From Chloroflexota bacterium (GTDB lineage Bacteria; Chloroflexota; Anaerolineae; Promineifilales; Promineifilaceae), in the NCBI GenBank assembly GCA_024277135.1, contig JAJRVV010000151.1:1-34251 (forward strand): DNA of 34,251 bases. The letters run 5' to 3'. The notes below the pieces were generated by a model. It made no database searches and was not told the origin of the DNA. It worked only from the letters and a program-made list of their open reading frames with translations. Both the position numbers and the translations under genes were made by a program. This document shows, in pieces, positions 1 through 10,300 of this stretch. Position 1 is the first letter of the stretch. The number at the start of each line of letters is the position of its first letter.

Positions 1-1548
1 AATGACGGCACTGTGAACATTGCGTTGTTGGGCGACGCCATCCAACATGTCTTGCGGGTGCGGGAACGTCTTATTTTGGTCGTGATCTCTACCGCGCCGT
101 CTGAACAAGTGCGCCAGTTTGAAGCGATGCAGGCGGAGGCGGATCGTCTGACAGAGTTGATTGAAGAATATGAAGCAGACGCGCTGGCAGAGGGCGAAGG
201 ATCTGAGAATGAAGTGGCGTTGGCGGCTGATTTTAAGGAGGCGTGGAGTCAGGCGTTAAAAACGAGCGATCAAGTGGCGCGGATGGCGATGGCGGGTCAA
301 TATGAACGAGCCGGGTTAGCTTTGACCAGTTCGGCGCAGAGCCAACTGAATCATGCGGTGGCGCTGCTGCAGTTGTTGCAGGATGTTGAGGATAACACGG
401 CCGTATCTCGATTCGTGACCAGCCAGGTTGTGGGTCAACGGGCGGGGATACTGCTGTCCGGCTTAACAGTGGCGGCGAGTTTGATCGCGGTGGTATTGGC
501 TGTTTGGCTGGCTCGGTCTCTAGGAACGCGCCTGGCTGATCTGACGCAAACGGCGAATGAGATTGCGGCGGGGAATTGGGAGCGCCGGGCTAAAGTGCAT
601 GGGGATGATGAGGTTGGGCAGTTGGCCGGCGCTTTTAATCGGACGGCGGCGCAGATTCAGAGCGTGCTGCGGGGTCTGGAACACCGCGTGGCGCTGCGCA
701 CGCGAGATTTATCGCTGGCGGCAGAGGTGGGTCATCGAATTTCAACGGTGCGTGACCGGGATCAATTGTTAGCGGAATCGGTGGAATTGATCCGGTCTCA
801 GTTTGAGTTGTATTATGTGCAGATTTACCTGGCGGGGGCGAACGGCCGTCAATTGAAATTGGCAGCCGGTACTGGCGAAGCGGGTGAAGCCCTGCTGCAG
901 CGAGGCCACCAGCTGGCTGTCGGCCCTGGCTCCATCAACGGCGCCGCCGCCGCCCGCCATGAAGCCGTGGCCGTGCCCGACACAGCCAGCAGCCCTGTTT
1001 TCCGCCCCAATCCGCTGCTACCGGAAACCCGCTCGGAAATGGCGGTGCCCATGGTGATAGGCGACCGGCTGGTCGGGGTATTAAATTTGCAAGATCGTCG
1101 GCCCAATTCACTCACCGGAGATAACCTGGATGCGTTCCAGACGGTGGCAACCCAGTTGGCCATTGCTTTGGAAAATGCCCGTTTATTTGTGGAAGCGACT
1201 CAGGCGCAAGAGGCGATGGCGGCGCAAGCCCGGTTCCTGGCGCGCGGCGGCTGGGACATTTTCCTGGATGCGGTGCATCGCCGCGAATGGTTTGGATATG
1301 CGTATGATGCGGATCAGGTGCAGCCGTTGGCGGAAGCGGTGAGCGCGGATGCGGAAACGGCCGGGTTGGAAACGCCGATTACGGTCACAGGCGAACCGAT
1401 TGGCGCGATTTGGGTGGAACCGGATGAAGCGCGGCCGTTGACCCCCGAAGACAAAGACCTGGTGACAGCCGTCGCCGGGCAGGTGGCCGAGCGCGTTGAG
1501 AACCTGCGCCTGCTGGCTGAGGCGGATCGGTTCCGGGAAGAAGCGTAA
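1..1548 (+). CDS. HAMP-GAF membrane sensor, N-terminal piece (5' truncated by window, 3' ended by in-frame stop)
   Basis: The frame is open to the left edge, so the true start and first membrane helix lie outside the window; GTG at 13 is only the first internal candidate. Numbering from base 1, residues 1-145 are helical and probably extracytoplasmic (four-helix-bundle type). Residues 148-171 form a membrane helix, 171-226 a HAMP domain, 257-398 a GAF domain with the local signature NPLLPETRSEMAVP, and 414-507 a GAF-like half module starting at GGWDIF. There is no kinase or methyl-accepting domain. The frame ends at TAA 1546-1548 but continues open in the same phase directly after it, and the following product fits as the C-terminal half. 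Transmembrane signal input is the likely role; the ligand is unknown. Confidence 0.8.
   Translation, partial: NDGTVNIALLGDAIQHVLRVRERLILVVISTAPSEQVRQFEAMQAEADRLTELIEEYEADALAEGEGSENEVALAADFKEAWSQALKTSDQVARMAMAGQYERAGLALTSSAQSQLNHAVALLQLLQDVEDNTAVSRFVTSQVVGQRAGILLSGLTVAASLIAVVLAVWLARSLGTRLADLTQTANEIAAGNWERRAKVHGDDEVGQLAGAFNRTAAQIQSVLRGLEHRVALRTRDLSLAAEVGHRISTVRDRDQLLAESVELIRSQFELYYVQIYLAGANGRQLKLAAGTGEAGEALLQRGHQLAVGPGSINGAAAARHEAVAVPDTASSPVFRPNPLLPETRSEMAVPMVIGDRLVGVLNLQDRRPNSLTGDNLDAFQTVATQLAIALENARLFVEATQAQEAMAAQARFLARGGWDIFLDAVHRREWFGYAYDADQVQPLAEAVSADAETAGLETPITVTGEPIGAIWVEPDEARPLTPEDKDLVTAVAGQVAERVENLRLLAEADRFREEA
1546..1548 (+). other. In-frame TAA interrupting a sensor gene
   Basis: The codons read GCG TAA GCG GCC GTG CGT and the phase is unchanged on both sides. 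GAA in this position would give a continuous charged linker (REEA-E-AAVRR), so one base change could explain the stop. No frameshift is needed. Confidence 0.7.
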
Positions 1549-1554
1549 GCGGCC

Positions 1555-2523
1555 GTGCGTAGAGCGACTCTAAAAGGGTGGGAGAACTTCCAGGAATCAA
1601 CGGATGATCTCGCTTCCGGCTATCTATTCGACCACACCGAAGTGCGGCCCGTGACCGGAGAGGTGGATGAACCGATCACGCTGAAAGAAGAATTGGTGGT
1701 GCAGGGGCAGACGATCGGCGAACTGAGGCTGGTTGGCGGTGAGGCCGACGACGAGCAAACGATTGGTTTGTTGCAGTCTGTGGCCGAGCATCTCAGCTTG
1801 CACATTGATAACTTGCGCCTGGCTAAACAGACCGAAGAGGCGCTGACTAAAACGGCCGAACAGGCCCGGCGTCTGGCTGCTTTGAACGAGATGGCTAATG
1901 AGTTGGGTGCAGTGGATACATTGGATGAAGTATTTACGGCCGTTGCCCAGCATATGGACAACATTGTCGCCTATGACCGTCTCAGCCTGGCATTACTGGA
2001 GCCAGATGGCGAGCGCCTGCAAGTGTTTGCTGTGAGCGGCGAATCTGGCGTGACGCCGGCTGGCATGACCGTATCGGCCGCAGGATCGGCCGTCGGCCAG
2101 GCCATCACCCAGCGGCGATTAATTAATACGGCGGACATTACCCAGAGGGATTCTGGAGAAGACGAAGAAGCGGCGGCGGCGGGAATGCGCGCTTCACTAG
2201 TCACCCCCTTAATCACCGCGCGCGGCGTCTTGGGTACGTTAAGCATGGGCAGCAATACGCCCAACGCCTTCGATGACCAGGACGAAAACATTATGCAGCA
2301 AATCGCGCCTCTTTTAGCTTCTACGGTTGAGAACCAGCGCCTATTCACGGCCGTCCAAAAGCAGGCAGAAAAAGAACAGTTAGTCAACGTCATCACCCAG
2401 AAAATTCAGAGTGCGGTCACGATAGAAAGCGCCTTGCAGACCGCGGTTCAAGAGTTGGGGCAGGCGCTGCAAGCGCGTTACACACAGGTAAAACTGGCGA
2501 CCGTAATGGAAGCGGATAGTTAG
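1555..2523 (+). CDS. GAF-domain protein, C-terminal piece of the interrupted sensor
   Basis: This is in the same reading frame as the preceding piece and separated only by TAA 1546-1548 and two alanine codons. GTG 1555 has no convincing ribosome binding site, so independent translation is doubtful. Residues 1-95 are a GW half module (KGWENF, then PITL and an IGELRL strand, then an NLRLAKQTEEAL helix). Residues 113-264 are a GAF domain (YDRLSLALLEPDG to STVENQRLF). Residues 274-322 match the C-terminal tail of the two large sensors downstream (a VITQKIQSA...LQTAVQELGQAL pattern). The parts missing from the first piece are all here, so the two are best read as one gene broken by a nonsense codon, or by a sequencing error, rather than two genes. 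Confidence 0.65.
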   Translation: MRRATLKGWENFQESTDDLASGYLFDHTEVRPVTGEVDEPITLKEELVVQGQTIGELRLVGGEADDEQTIGLLQSVAEHLSLHIDNLRLAKQTEEALTKTAEQARRLAALNEMANELGAVDTLDEVFTAVAQHMDNIVAYDRLSLALLEPDGERLQVFAVSGESGVTPAGMTVSAAGSAVGQAITQRRLINTADITQRDSGEDEEAAAAGMRASLVTPLITARGVLGTLSMGSNTPNAFDDQDENIMQQIAPLLASTVENQRLFTAVQKQAEKEQLVNVITQKIQSAVTIESALQTAVQELGQALQARYTQVKLATVMEADS

Positions 2524-2573
2524 AGAAAGATCAACAAATTATATCGGTCACTTAGACATAGGAGGCATGAATA

Positions 2574-3614
2574 ATGCGTATCAATAACAAGTTTAAATAC
2601 GGGCAAGTGTTGACATTGATGGTAACTATGGTCATCGTCGTTACTTTTCTGTTGGTCGGTTGCGCCGGCAGCGCCGATAATGATGAGATAAATGATGACA
2701 CACTAACTGTATTCGGGGCTTATGCTACATCAATTGACGAGCCGTGGGACGGTGTGATTCACCAGGCGTTGCTAACTGCTGTGGAGGACGGACGTATCGC
2801 GTATACCTGGCAGGATGCAATTGGCTATCAAGGTGACATGGCGCGTATTTTGCAAGAAATGATCGATGGCGAAAATCCGCCAGACATCATCTTCGGCGAT
2901 GCCTTCGGTAATGAAGAAGCAGTACGAGAAGTGGCTGCTCAATATCCTGATATCGCTTTTGTCTTTGGCTCTGGATTAAGCTCAGTTGAACCGAACTTCT
3001 CTGTCTTCGATAACTGGATTCATGAACCCGCCTATTTGTCTGGCTTGCTGGCTGGCAATTTAACCGAAACAGATATTGTCGGTGTCGTTGCTGGCTTCCC
3101 AGTACCGGAGGTGAATCGCATTGTGAATGCGTTCATTCAGGGCGCGCGCGAAGCAAACCCCGATGTACAAGTGAAAGTTGACTTCATCAATAGTTGGTTC
3201 GATCCGGCCGTCGCTAAAAGTGTGGCTCAAACGCAAATTGCAGCCGGGGCCGATATGATCTTTGCCGAACGGTTTGGCGCACACGAAGCTGCCCAGGAAG
3301 ATGGTCTAATGGCTTTTGGCAATATGAGCGACCAAAATGAGGTGGCTCCCGACACCATCGTGACCGGCCCGGTATGGCATATGGAACCAACCGTGGATTA
3401 TATCATCGCCCAGGTCGGCGCCGGTATTTATACGGCCCAAGATCTGAAAGATTTTAGCAGCATGTCTAAGGGAGGAGCCAGCCTGGCGCCCTTCCACGAT
3501 TTTGAGGAAAAGTTGCCGGAATCAACAAAAACTTTAATCGCAACCCGCCAAGAGGATATTATTAGCGGTTTGTTCCGGGTTAACATCGACGAAAATATTC
3601 CGGTGAGCGACTAA
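2574..3614 (+). CDS. BMP-family (PnrA/Med-like) substrate-binding lipoprotein
   Basis: 346 residues. The N-terminus has basic residues, a hydrophobic stretch and a lipobox (LVGC, Cys near residue 30), so the protein should be a lipid-anchored extracytoplasmic binding protein. The mature part has the BMP-family layout: FGAYATSIDEPWD near the start, a middle GDAFGN / YPDIAFVFGSG segment, then PAYLSGLLAG and VGVVAGFPVPEVNRIVNAF. Known family members bind nucleosides or related small molecules and normally feed an ABC transporter. AGGAGG at 2560-2565 lies 8 bases before the ATG. No permease or ATPase gene adjoins it; it sits between two sensor genes. I infer that it presents a ligand to one of these sensors rather than feeding transport. 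Confidence 0.87.
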   Translation: MRINNKFKYGQVLTLMVTMVIVVTFLLVGCAGSADNDEINDDTLTVFGAYATSIDEPWDGVIHQALLTAVEDGRIAYTWQDAIGYQGDMARILQEMIDGENPPDIIFGDAFGNEEAVREVAAQYPDIAFVFGSGLSSVEPNFSVFDNWIHEPAYLSGLLAGNLTETDIVGVVAGFPVPEVNRIVNAFIQGAREANPDVQVKVDFINSWFDPAVAKSVAQTQIAAGADMIFAERFGAHEAAQEDGLMAFGNMSDQNEVAPDTIVTGPVWHMEPTVDYIIAQVGAGIYTAQDLKDFSSMSKGGASLAPFHDFEEKLPESTKTLIATRQEDIISGLFRVNIDENIPVSD

Positions 3615-3615
3615 G

Positions 3616-3666
3616 GCAATGGCCGTTTTTAACTTTTTATATTTTTAGCGGAAAAACGGCCATTGC
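3616..3666 (+). terminator. Long inverted repeat after the BMP lipoprotein gene
   Basis: A perfect 15-base stem (3616-3630 with 3652-3666, core GGCCGTTTTT/AAAAACGGCC) encloses a 21-base loop and starts two bases after the stop codon. There is no T-run after the right arm, so it may act as a bidirectional or weak terminator or as an mRNA-stabilising hairpin that uncouples lipoprotein and sensor levels. Confidence 0.55.
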
Positions 3667-3733
3667 TTGTGGAACCGTCTCCTTGATCTGAAAAACTATT
3701 TGTGGACGATTCCTAAACTATTTGGAGGTCCTT

Positions 3734-6700
3734 ATGATGAGGACGATTAAACTCAATCCCTGGCTTACCATACGTGATTGGTCGATTGGAACCAAACTAA
3801 CGATCGGCTTTGGTCTAATATTTCTCTTTACGTTGGGGCTTGCAGCTACCAGTTTATCTAACCTGTTGTCTATGCAGCGGGCTATAAACAGTGCGTTGGA
3901 TGAAGGTTTGCAGATTCAAGCGCAAGGCAATCGGATTGAAAACGGGCTGGCGGCTGCCCGCCGTGAAGAACAAGCCTTTATCCTCAACTGGCAAGAAGTA
4001 GGGTACCAAACGGCTGTCAATGATCATCTAATCCCGTGGGGCAACCAGATCAGTGATATACAACAAGCAATTACTGAATTAAATGAGCTTACGGCCGATA
4101 CGCAACAGGAAGGCCTCGTCGAAATCACCCAGAATACAAGCCAGCTTTCAGCGGCGCTTACAACCTATCGCAGCGAATTTAGCTTGGCCACTAACCGGCT
4201 TCAAGACCTGGGCACCAGTACCAGCGGCGCCGCCGGCGATTTGGAAAGTGCCGGCCATGCGCTAGAAGCGGAGTTAAGGGCGTTAGAGCAGCCGGAGCTT
4301 GTGGATTCTTTCCTCCAATTACGCTTGAGCGAAGCGGAGTATCGAATAGAAAATCGGGAGCAGCTTCAAGAGCGAGTAACTTTGAGCCTGGCGCAACTAC
4401 GCACGGATCTCACCGACACAGTGACGACTGAGAACCAGCAATTGCTTTCGTTGCTCACCGACTATGAAACGGCTTTTGCTGAGTTAGTGCGCCTTGATGG
4501 TGAAATTGAGGGCCACACTGATGCCTATATTAACGCGGCAAACGCGATCCAGCCTTTGGCTCTCGTCATCGACGCTCAGGGCGGTACGCTGGCCGATGAC
4601 AGCCTTCGTAATGTTACTGAAAGTGTTCAGCGTGCCCGTGCCGGTCTGGCTATCGCGGCCACGTTGGCTATTGTTCTGACCGTCGCGTTGTCCATTTTCT
4701 TCACGCGGCAGATTAGCCGGCCTCTCCAGGCGCTAACCGATGTGGCCGAACGAATTATTGCCGGTGATTTAACGGCGCATGCAGAGTCGGATTCTAAAGA
4801 TGAAATCGGCACCTTAACAGCAACATTTAACAGCATGACCCAGCAATTGCAGGAGTTGATTGGCAGTTTGGAGCAACGGGTAGCGGCCCGTACCCAGGCG
4901 TTGGAAGTCAGCGCTGAAGTCAGCCGCAGCCTGTCAACAATTCTGGATCAACAGCAGCTCGTTGCCGAAGTCGTTAAGAAAGTGCGCAATACCTTCGATT
5001 ATTACCATGCTCACATTTACTTGTTTGATGAAGCTCAGGAAAATCTGGTAATGGCTGGTGGAACCGGTGAAGCTGGACGGGCGATGCTGGCCCGTGGACA
5101 CATGATTCCCGTTGGCAGGGGGCTGGTCGGCCGGACGGCCGTTAACAATCAGGCAACGTTAGTGTCTGATGTAACGGCCGATCCGAATTGGCTGCCTAAT
5201 CCTTTGCTACCCGATACTAAAGCAGAAGCGGCGGTACCTATCGTCTTAGGTGAGCAAGTGCTGGGCGTGCTAGACGTACAGCAGAACGTGGCCGGCGGGC
5301 TAGACCAATCCGATATTGAATTGCTGGAATCTATTGCCAGCCAGTTGGCGATTGCCTTGCAGAATGCCCGCTTATTTGAACAAAGCGAGCAGGTTGGGGC
5401 GTCGTTGCAAGAAGAAAAATTAAACGTTCAAACCATCTTGGAAACGATTACCGTGCCCATGGTCATTTCCAATCTGTCTGATGGCATGGTAGCTTATGTC
5501 AATGAGCCGCTGCCCGAAACCATCCGCGTGCCCCGTGATGATTTGATAGGCCAGATCACGCCGGATTTTTATGCTGATCTAGCTGACCGGGATCGTTTTT
5601 TAACGTTGTTACGGGAACATGGGTTTGTAGAAAATTACGAAGTCCAGTTGAAGCGGGGGGATGACGATCTGTTTTGGGCGCTGCTTTCTGCCCGGGTCAT
5701 CCATTATCAGGGACAGCCGTCTATCCTGACCTCCCTGATTGATATTGATGATCGAAAACGGGCTGAAGTTTTGTTGGCCAAACAAGCCAATGAACTGGCT
5801 ACGGTGGCTCAGGTAAGTACGGTCGCAGCCACCATCTTGGATCCTCAGGAATTATTGCAGGAAGTGGCCGATTTAACCAAGTCCAGATTTGATTTGTATC
5901 ATGCGCATATCCACCTGCTTAATGATCGTCAAGATACGCTGACGTTAACGGCCGGCGCTGGCGATGTAGGACGGCAAATGGTAGCGGAAGGCCGGCGCAT
6001 TCCCTTGTCGGCGGAAATGTCCCTGGTGGCCACGGCGGCTCGGAACAAGCAAGGGGCCATTCGGGATTACGACGCTGCCGGAGCCGGGTTTATGCCTCAT
6101 CCCTTGCTGATGGAAACGCGCTCGGAAATGGCGGTTCCCATTGCTCTGGGTGATGAACTGCTCGGTGTGCTGGACGTTCGCTCAGATACATTCGGTTATT
6201 TTGGCGAAGCTGACATGCAGACGCTTACCACGCTGGCCACGCAGATTGCTGTGTCCCTGCAAAATGCACGTTCCTTCACCCGTTCGGAAGAGGCGTTTAA
6301 GGAATTAAGGGAGTTGACGCGCCGCCTGACACGGGAAGGGTGGGAAGGTTATTTAGATACAGTTTCCTCAGATATAGACCTGGTCTATGATTTGGAGCAA
6401 GGGTCTGTGCTTAAGGATTGGGATGAGAGCGTGGTGGCGGAAACGGCCGTTTCCGGCCTAAATAAACCGCTGACCGTGCAAGGCGCTACCATCGGCCAGA
6501 TCATCGTCGCCGGGCCGGAGGCGCTGGTAGATGAAGCTGCGGAAATCATTGACGCTGTCGCTGAACGATTAAGCGGTCACATCGAAAACCTGCGCCTGGC
6601 CAAACAGACCGAAGAGGCGCTGACGTTGACAGCCCGGCTGTACGACTCCGGACGGCGGCTCAATACGGCCGGAGATGACCTGCAAGAAGCGTTAGCGGCC

Positions 6701-7351
6701 GTTGTTACCGCCAGCCCCATCCCTGATGTCAATCGGGTGGTTCTCTTCCTGTTTGAACAAAACGAACGAGGGGAGATGATCGGCATGAGATCGGCGGCGA
6801 ACTGGTACAGCGGCGCGGGATCAGAGCCGACGCCGGTTGGGGTTCATTATGACCGGGACGTGATGGCGGCGTTGAGCCTCCTGCTTACCAAAGAAACGAT
6901 TACTTTTCCTGATATCCAGAACGATGAGCGGATTGACGCCACCACCCTGAGTATTTTGAAAGGGATGCACATTCGGGCAATGGCGGTTGTGCCCTTGTGG
7001 ATTGAAGCGCGTCAACTCGGCTGTTTGCTCCTGGAGTCGGATCGGGTTTATCAATTCCAACCGCAGGAAATGGAAACCTACACCACACTGGCCGGGCAGT
7101 TGACAGTGACCCTTGACCGTAATCTGCTGCTGGCGGAAACAGAAGCAGTGGCCCAACGAGAGCAAATTTTACGGCAGGTGTCGGAGCGGGTTCATGCGGC
7201 GGTGGATGCGGAGTCGGTGCTGCGCACGGCCGCCCAAGAAATCAGCCGGGCGTTGGGGGTGGAAGCGTTTGTTTATTTGGATGATAACGTGGGAACGCCA
7301 ACGACCAATGGGCAAAAACAAGGCGGCTCGACCGGAGGAAAGAATTCATGA
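3734..7351 (+). CDS. Membrane sensor: helical periplasmic domain-HAMP-GAF-PAS-GAF-GW-GAF, no kinase
   Basis: About 1205 residues. TM1 is near 20-43, an all-helical extracytoplasmic domain spans about 45-300 (HBM/4HB-like), and TM2 is near 303-325. HAMP follows at 324-376, GAF at 405-552 (LPNPLLPDTKAEAAVP), PAS at 563-677 (ends IDIDDRKRAE), GAF at 699-853 (MPHPLLMETRSEMAVP), a GW half module at 866-955 (EGWEGY), GAF at 975-1129, and a conserved tail at 1139-1186. There is no HisKA, HATPase, GGDEF or MCP signalling domain, so output must go through a partner. GGAGG at 3724-3728 supports ATG 3734 or ATG 3737; the upstream TTG 3722 overlaps this site and is rejected. The stop overlaps the next ATG (ATGA at 7348), indicating translational coupling with the giant sensor. 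Confidence 0.85.
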   Translation: MMRTIKLNPWLTIRDWSIGTKLTIGFGLIFLFTLGLAATSLSNLLSMQRAINSALDEGLQIQAQGNRIENGLAAARREEQAFILNWQEVGYQTAVNDHLIPWGNQISDIQQAITELNELTADTQQEGLVEITQNTSQLSAALTTYRSEFSLATNRLQDLGTSTSGAAGDLESAGHALEAELRALEQPELVDSFLQLRLSEAEYRIENREQLQERVTLSLAQLRTDLTDTVTTENQQLLSLLTDYETAFAELVRLDGEIEGHTDAYINAANAIQPLALVIDAQGGTLADDSLRNVTESVQRARAGLAIAATLAIVLTVALSIFFTRQISRPLQALTDVAERIIAGDLTAHAESDSKDEIGTLTATFNSMTQQLQELIGSLEQRVAARTQALEVSAEVSRSLSTILDQQQLVAEVVKKVRNTFDYYHAHIYLFDEAQENLVMAGGTGEAGRAMLARGHMIPVGRGLVGRTAVNNQATLVSDVTADPNWLPNPLLPDTKAEAAVPIVLGEQVLGVLDVQQNVAGGLDQSDIELLESIASQLAIALQNARLFEQSEQVGASLQEEKLNVQTILETITVPMVISNLSDGMVAYVNEPLPETIRVPRDDLIGQITPDFYADLADRDRFLTLLREHGFVENYEVQLKRGDDDLFWALLSARVIHYQGQPSILTSLIDIDDRKRAEVLLAKQANELATVAQVSTVAATILDPQELLQEVADLTKSRFDLYHAHIHLLNDRQDTLTLTAGAGDVGRQMVAEGRRIPLSAEMSLVATAARNKQGAIRDYDAAGAGFMPHPLLMETRSEMAVPIALGDELLGVLDVRSDTFGYFGEADMQTLTTLATQIAVSLQNARSFTRSEEAFKELRELTRRLTREGWEGYLDTVSSDIDLVYDLEQGSVLKDWDESVVAETAVSGLNKPLTVQGATIGQIIVAGPEALVDEAAEIIDAVAERLSGHIENLRLAKQTEEALTLTARLYDSGRRLNTAGDDLQEALAAVVTASPIPDVNRVVLFLFEQNERGEMIGMRSAANWYSGAGSEPTPVGVHYDRDVMAALSLLLTKETITFPDIQNDERIDATTLSILKGMHIRAMAVVPLWIEARQLGCLLLESDRVYQFQPQEMETYTTLAGQLTVTLDRNLLLAETEAVAQREQILRQVSERVHAAVDAESVLRTAAQEISRALGVEAFVYLDDNVGTPTTNGQKQGGSTGGKNS

Positions 7352-10300
7352 CCAATCGCGATCCTGTCTCAACCGAGAAACAACAACGCAATACCATCCG
7401 CATAGCTGTTATTTCGGCCGTTTTCACCGGCTTGATCATCGTTTATTTCATGGTCACATCCCTGGCCACGCAGTTGGCGACCGGTATTTTTTCTGAAGCC
7501 GCCCTGGCCAGCGTGATATTGGCGGCAGCATTGTTGGCTCTCTGGCTGGCTCGCCGCGGCCGGGTTGTGGCCGGCGCTTGGACGCTCATCGCCGCTTTTC
7601 TGTACGCTCTGACAGGGTCTGTGATCACCGTGTCCGGTTTGGGCATTCTGTTTGGCGTGTTGACGCTGGTGTTGACCTTTGGCATTGCCAGCAACACCCT
7701 GCCTGCCAGCCAGATAAAACGCGCCGCCGCCCTCAGCCTGAGTCTCTCCCTGGCTTTTGTTTTGTTGGACGGCTTTGATTTGTTCCCGCGTACACCGGCA
7801 TTGATGAGGGCAGATGTCTGGGTCATCACAATCGGGATGTTGTTCGTATACGGTTTTTTCGTTATCCGCCAATTCAACGATTACACTTTTAATATCAAAT
7901 TAGCGATTGCTTTTGGCGTTGTCAGCCTGGTTTCTTTGATTGGTCTGGCAATGGTGGCCACAATCACGGTGCGCAGCCAATTAGAGAATCAGATTAATGA
8001 AAGGTATATAGCGCAGACAAATAACGTAGCTCAAATTGTGGACGCCTTCATGGAAGCTAGAATTTCGCAAATAATCGCGATGGCGGTAACAGATGTTCTG
8101 AAAGAAGAATTAGAGAAGCGCAATGAGAGCTATGTGGGAGACGAGACTGCTATCCTGGCCGAAATCAAGGCGTTGGATGAGCGATGGATACAAGCTGATG
8201 ACGATGATCCTCTGATACAAAGCATTATCACTGCCAAGCGAGACAACCCCGCCGCTTTTCAGTTAGCTGATTTCCTGGATGCCTTCCCGGATCAGACAGA
8301 GATTTTTGTGACGGATCGGTATGGGGCAACTGTGGGCGCCACCGGCCGTTTGTCAGATTATTATCAAGCGGACGAGGCGTGGTGGCAGGCGGCATACCGG
8401 GAGGGCGAGGGCGCCATTTACGTTTCCCATCCGGAATTTGATGAGAGCGCCGGCGTAAAAGCCGTTTTGATCGCCATACCGGTCGTGTCAGAAGAAACGG
8501 GAGAGGTTTTGGGTGTTATACGCTCGACCCTGACGTTAGAAGACCTGGAGCTTCGGCTGGAGAATGTTAACGTTGGCGAGGGTGGGCGTGTGGGGCTGTT
8601 ACACGATACCGGCCAGATCATCTTTGCTTTGGGCGCGGATGGCGGCGCAGCGCTGACCATTCCGGCGCAGGTACAGGATCGCCTGTCTGATAAGGAGGCG
8701 CAAACCATCATCATCAGGGATGAAAACCAGGTCTCGACTCTGTGGGGCTATGCGCCGGTGAATAGTGTTGTGGATGTGGCGAATGACGTTATGGAAGAAG
8801 AGGAACTCCTGATATCGCAGAGCGTAGCCAATTTGAACTGGAGCGTCGTTATCAAACCAGACGTCCGTCAGGCGCTGTCGCCGGTGGATGAGTTGCGGCA
8901 AAATATCCAGTTGTTCACCGTGTTGATTTTAGCGCTGACTGGGGCGGCCGCGTTTGTGGTGGCTCGACTGCTGTCCCGGCCTATTCTGGCGCTTACCGCT
9001 GCCGCCGAAGAGATGCGGCGGGGCAATCTGAGGGTGGCGCTGCCGCCTGCGGGCCGGGATGAAATTGGCAGGCTGTCTGATGCTATGGGGCAGATGGCGT
9101 CCCGTTTGCGCGGTATGATTGGCTCGTTGGAACAGCGTGTGGCTGAGCGGACAAATGATCTGGCGTTAGCGGCTGAAGTTGGCCGCCGGGTCTCGCAAAT
9201 TCGAGCGCTTGACGAACTGTTAGCGGAGGCGGTAGAACTCATACGCAGCCGTTTTTCCCTTTATCATGCGCAGATTTACCTGATTGATGATGAGGAACTG
9301 ATTTTGAGAGCCAGCACAGGACAGGCTGGTGAAGAATTATTGGCCCGAGAACATCGTCTGGCTATTAGCGAAGAATCCATTAATGGCGCGGCTGCGGACA
9401 GCCGTGAATCGGTTATTGTGCTGGATACGGCCGTTGACCCCTTTTTCCAACCCAATCCGCTTTTGCCAGACACGCGCTCCGAAATGGCGATCCCGCTCAT
9501 CGCTGCCGGACAAGTTGTGGGTGTTCTTGACCTTCAGAGTGATGAATCGGGAACATTCAGCGAAGAAACCTTGCCTGCTTTTGAAGCCCTGGCCGGTCAA
9601 CTAGCCGTCGCTATCGAGAACGCGAACCTTTTTACCGTCCGCGCGCAGGCAGAATCCGCTTTGCGTGAATCCCAGCAAAAATACATGGATCTGGTAGAAG
9701 GCTTGCCGTTGGGTATTTACAGAAACACCCCAGGCGCGCAAGGGGAAATGCTGGAAGCCAACACAGCTATGGTGAATATTTTTGAAGCAGATTCCAAGGA
9801 TGCGTTTTTAGCCATCAGCGTTGCCGACACATACAAAGATCCTAAACAACGGCAGGAATTCAGCAACCGTTTGCTAGAGCAGGGTATTGTTGAAAATGTT
9901 GAGTTGGAGATGGTTACGCAAAAAGGAAGAGCGTTTTGGGGGGCGGTAACGGCCGTCAAAAAAGAAGACGCTTCCGGCGGGATTTACTATGATGGATTTG
10001 TCCAGGACATTACTGCGCGTAAGCAAGCGGAAACACTTCTCAACAAGCGGGCGCGAGAATTGGCCTTGCTCAACGAATTAGGCCAGAAGACAGAAGAAAC
10101 CCCGCCCATTCCTGAATATCTGGCCTGGGCTGCCCAACGAATTCCGCCGGCGATGGAATACTCCGAATGTTGTTTGGTTGCTATCACTTATCAAGATCAG
10201 GTTTACGGCCGCGCCAGGGCCATTGATCTGTCTCGCCAAATTGTGGAAGGGCTGCGAATCGGTGGTGAGAGGGTCGGGCGAATTTATATTGCCTACACAG

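Noticed and set aside
1555..1557. GTG as a genuine independent start for the downstream GAF protein
   Set aside because: It has no ribosome site, lies in the same phase as the upstream frame, and would cut a module; interruption by a stop codon is simpler.
3722..3733. TTG start for the second membrane sensor
   Set aside because: It would overlap its own ribosome site GGAGG (3724-3728), which is well placed for ATG 3734 or 3737.
6451..9426. ACGGCCGT-free stretches (also 2355-5134) as signs of horizontally acquired DNA
   Set aside because: With a mean spacing near 0.7 kb, gaps of about 3 kb are only mildly unusual, and the genes there match their neighbours in style.
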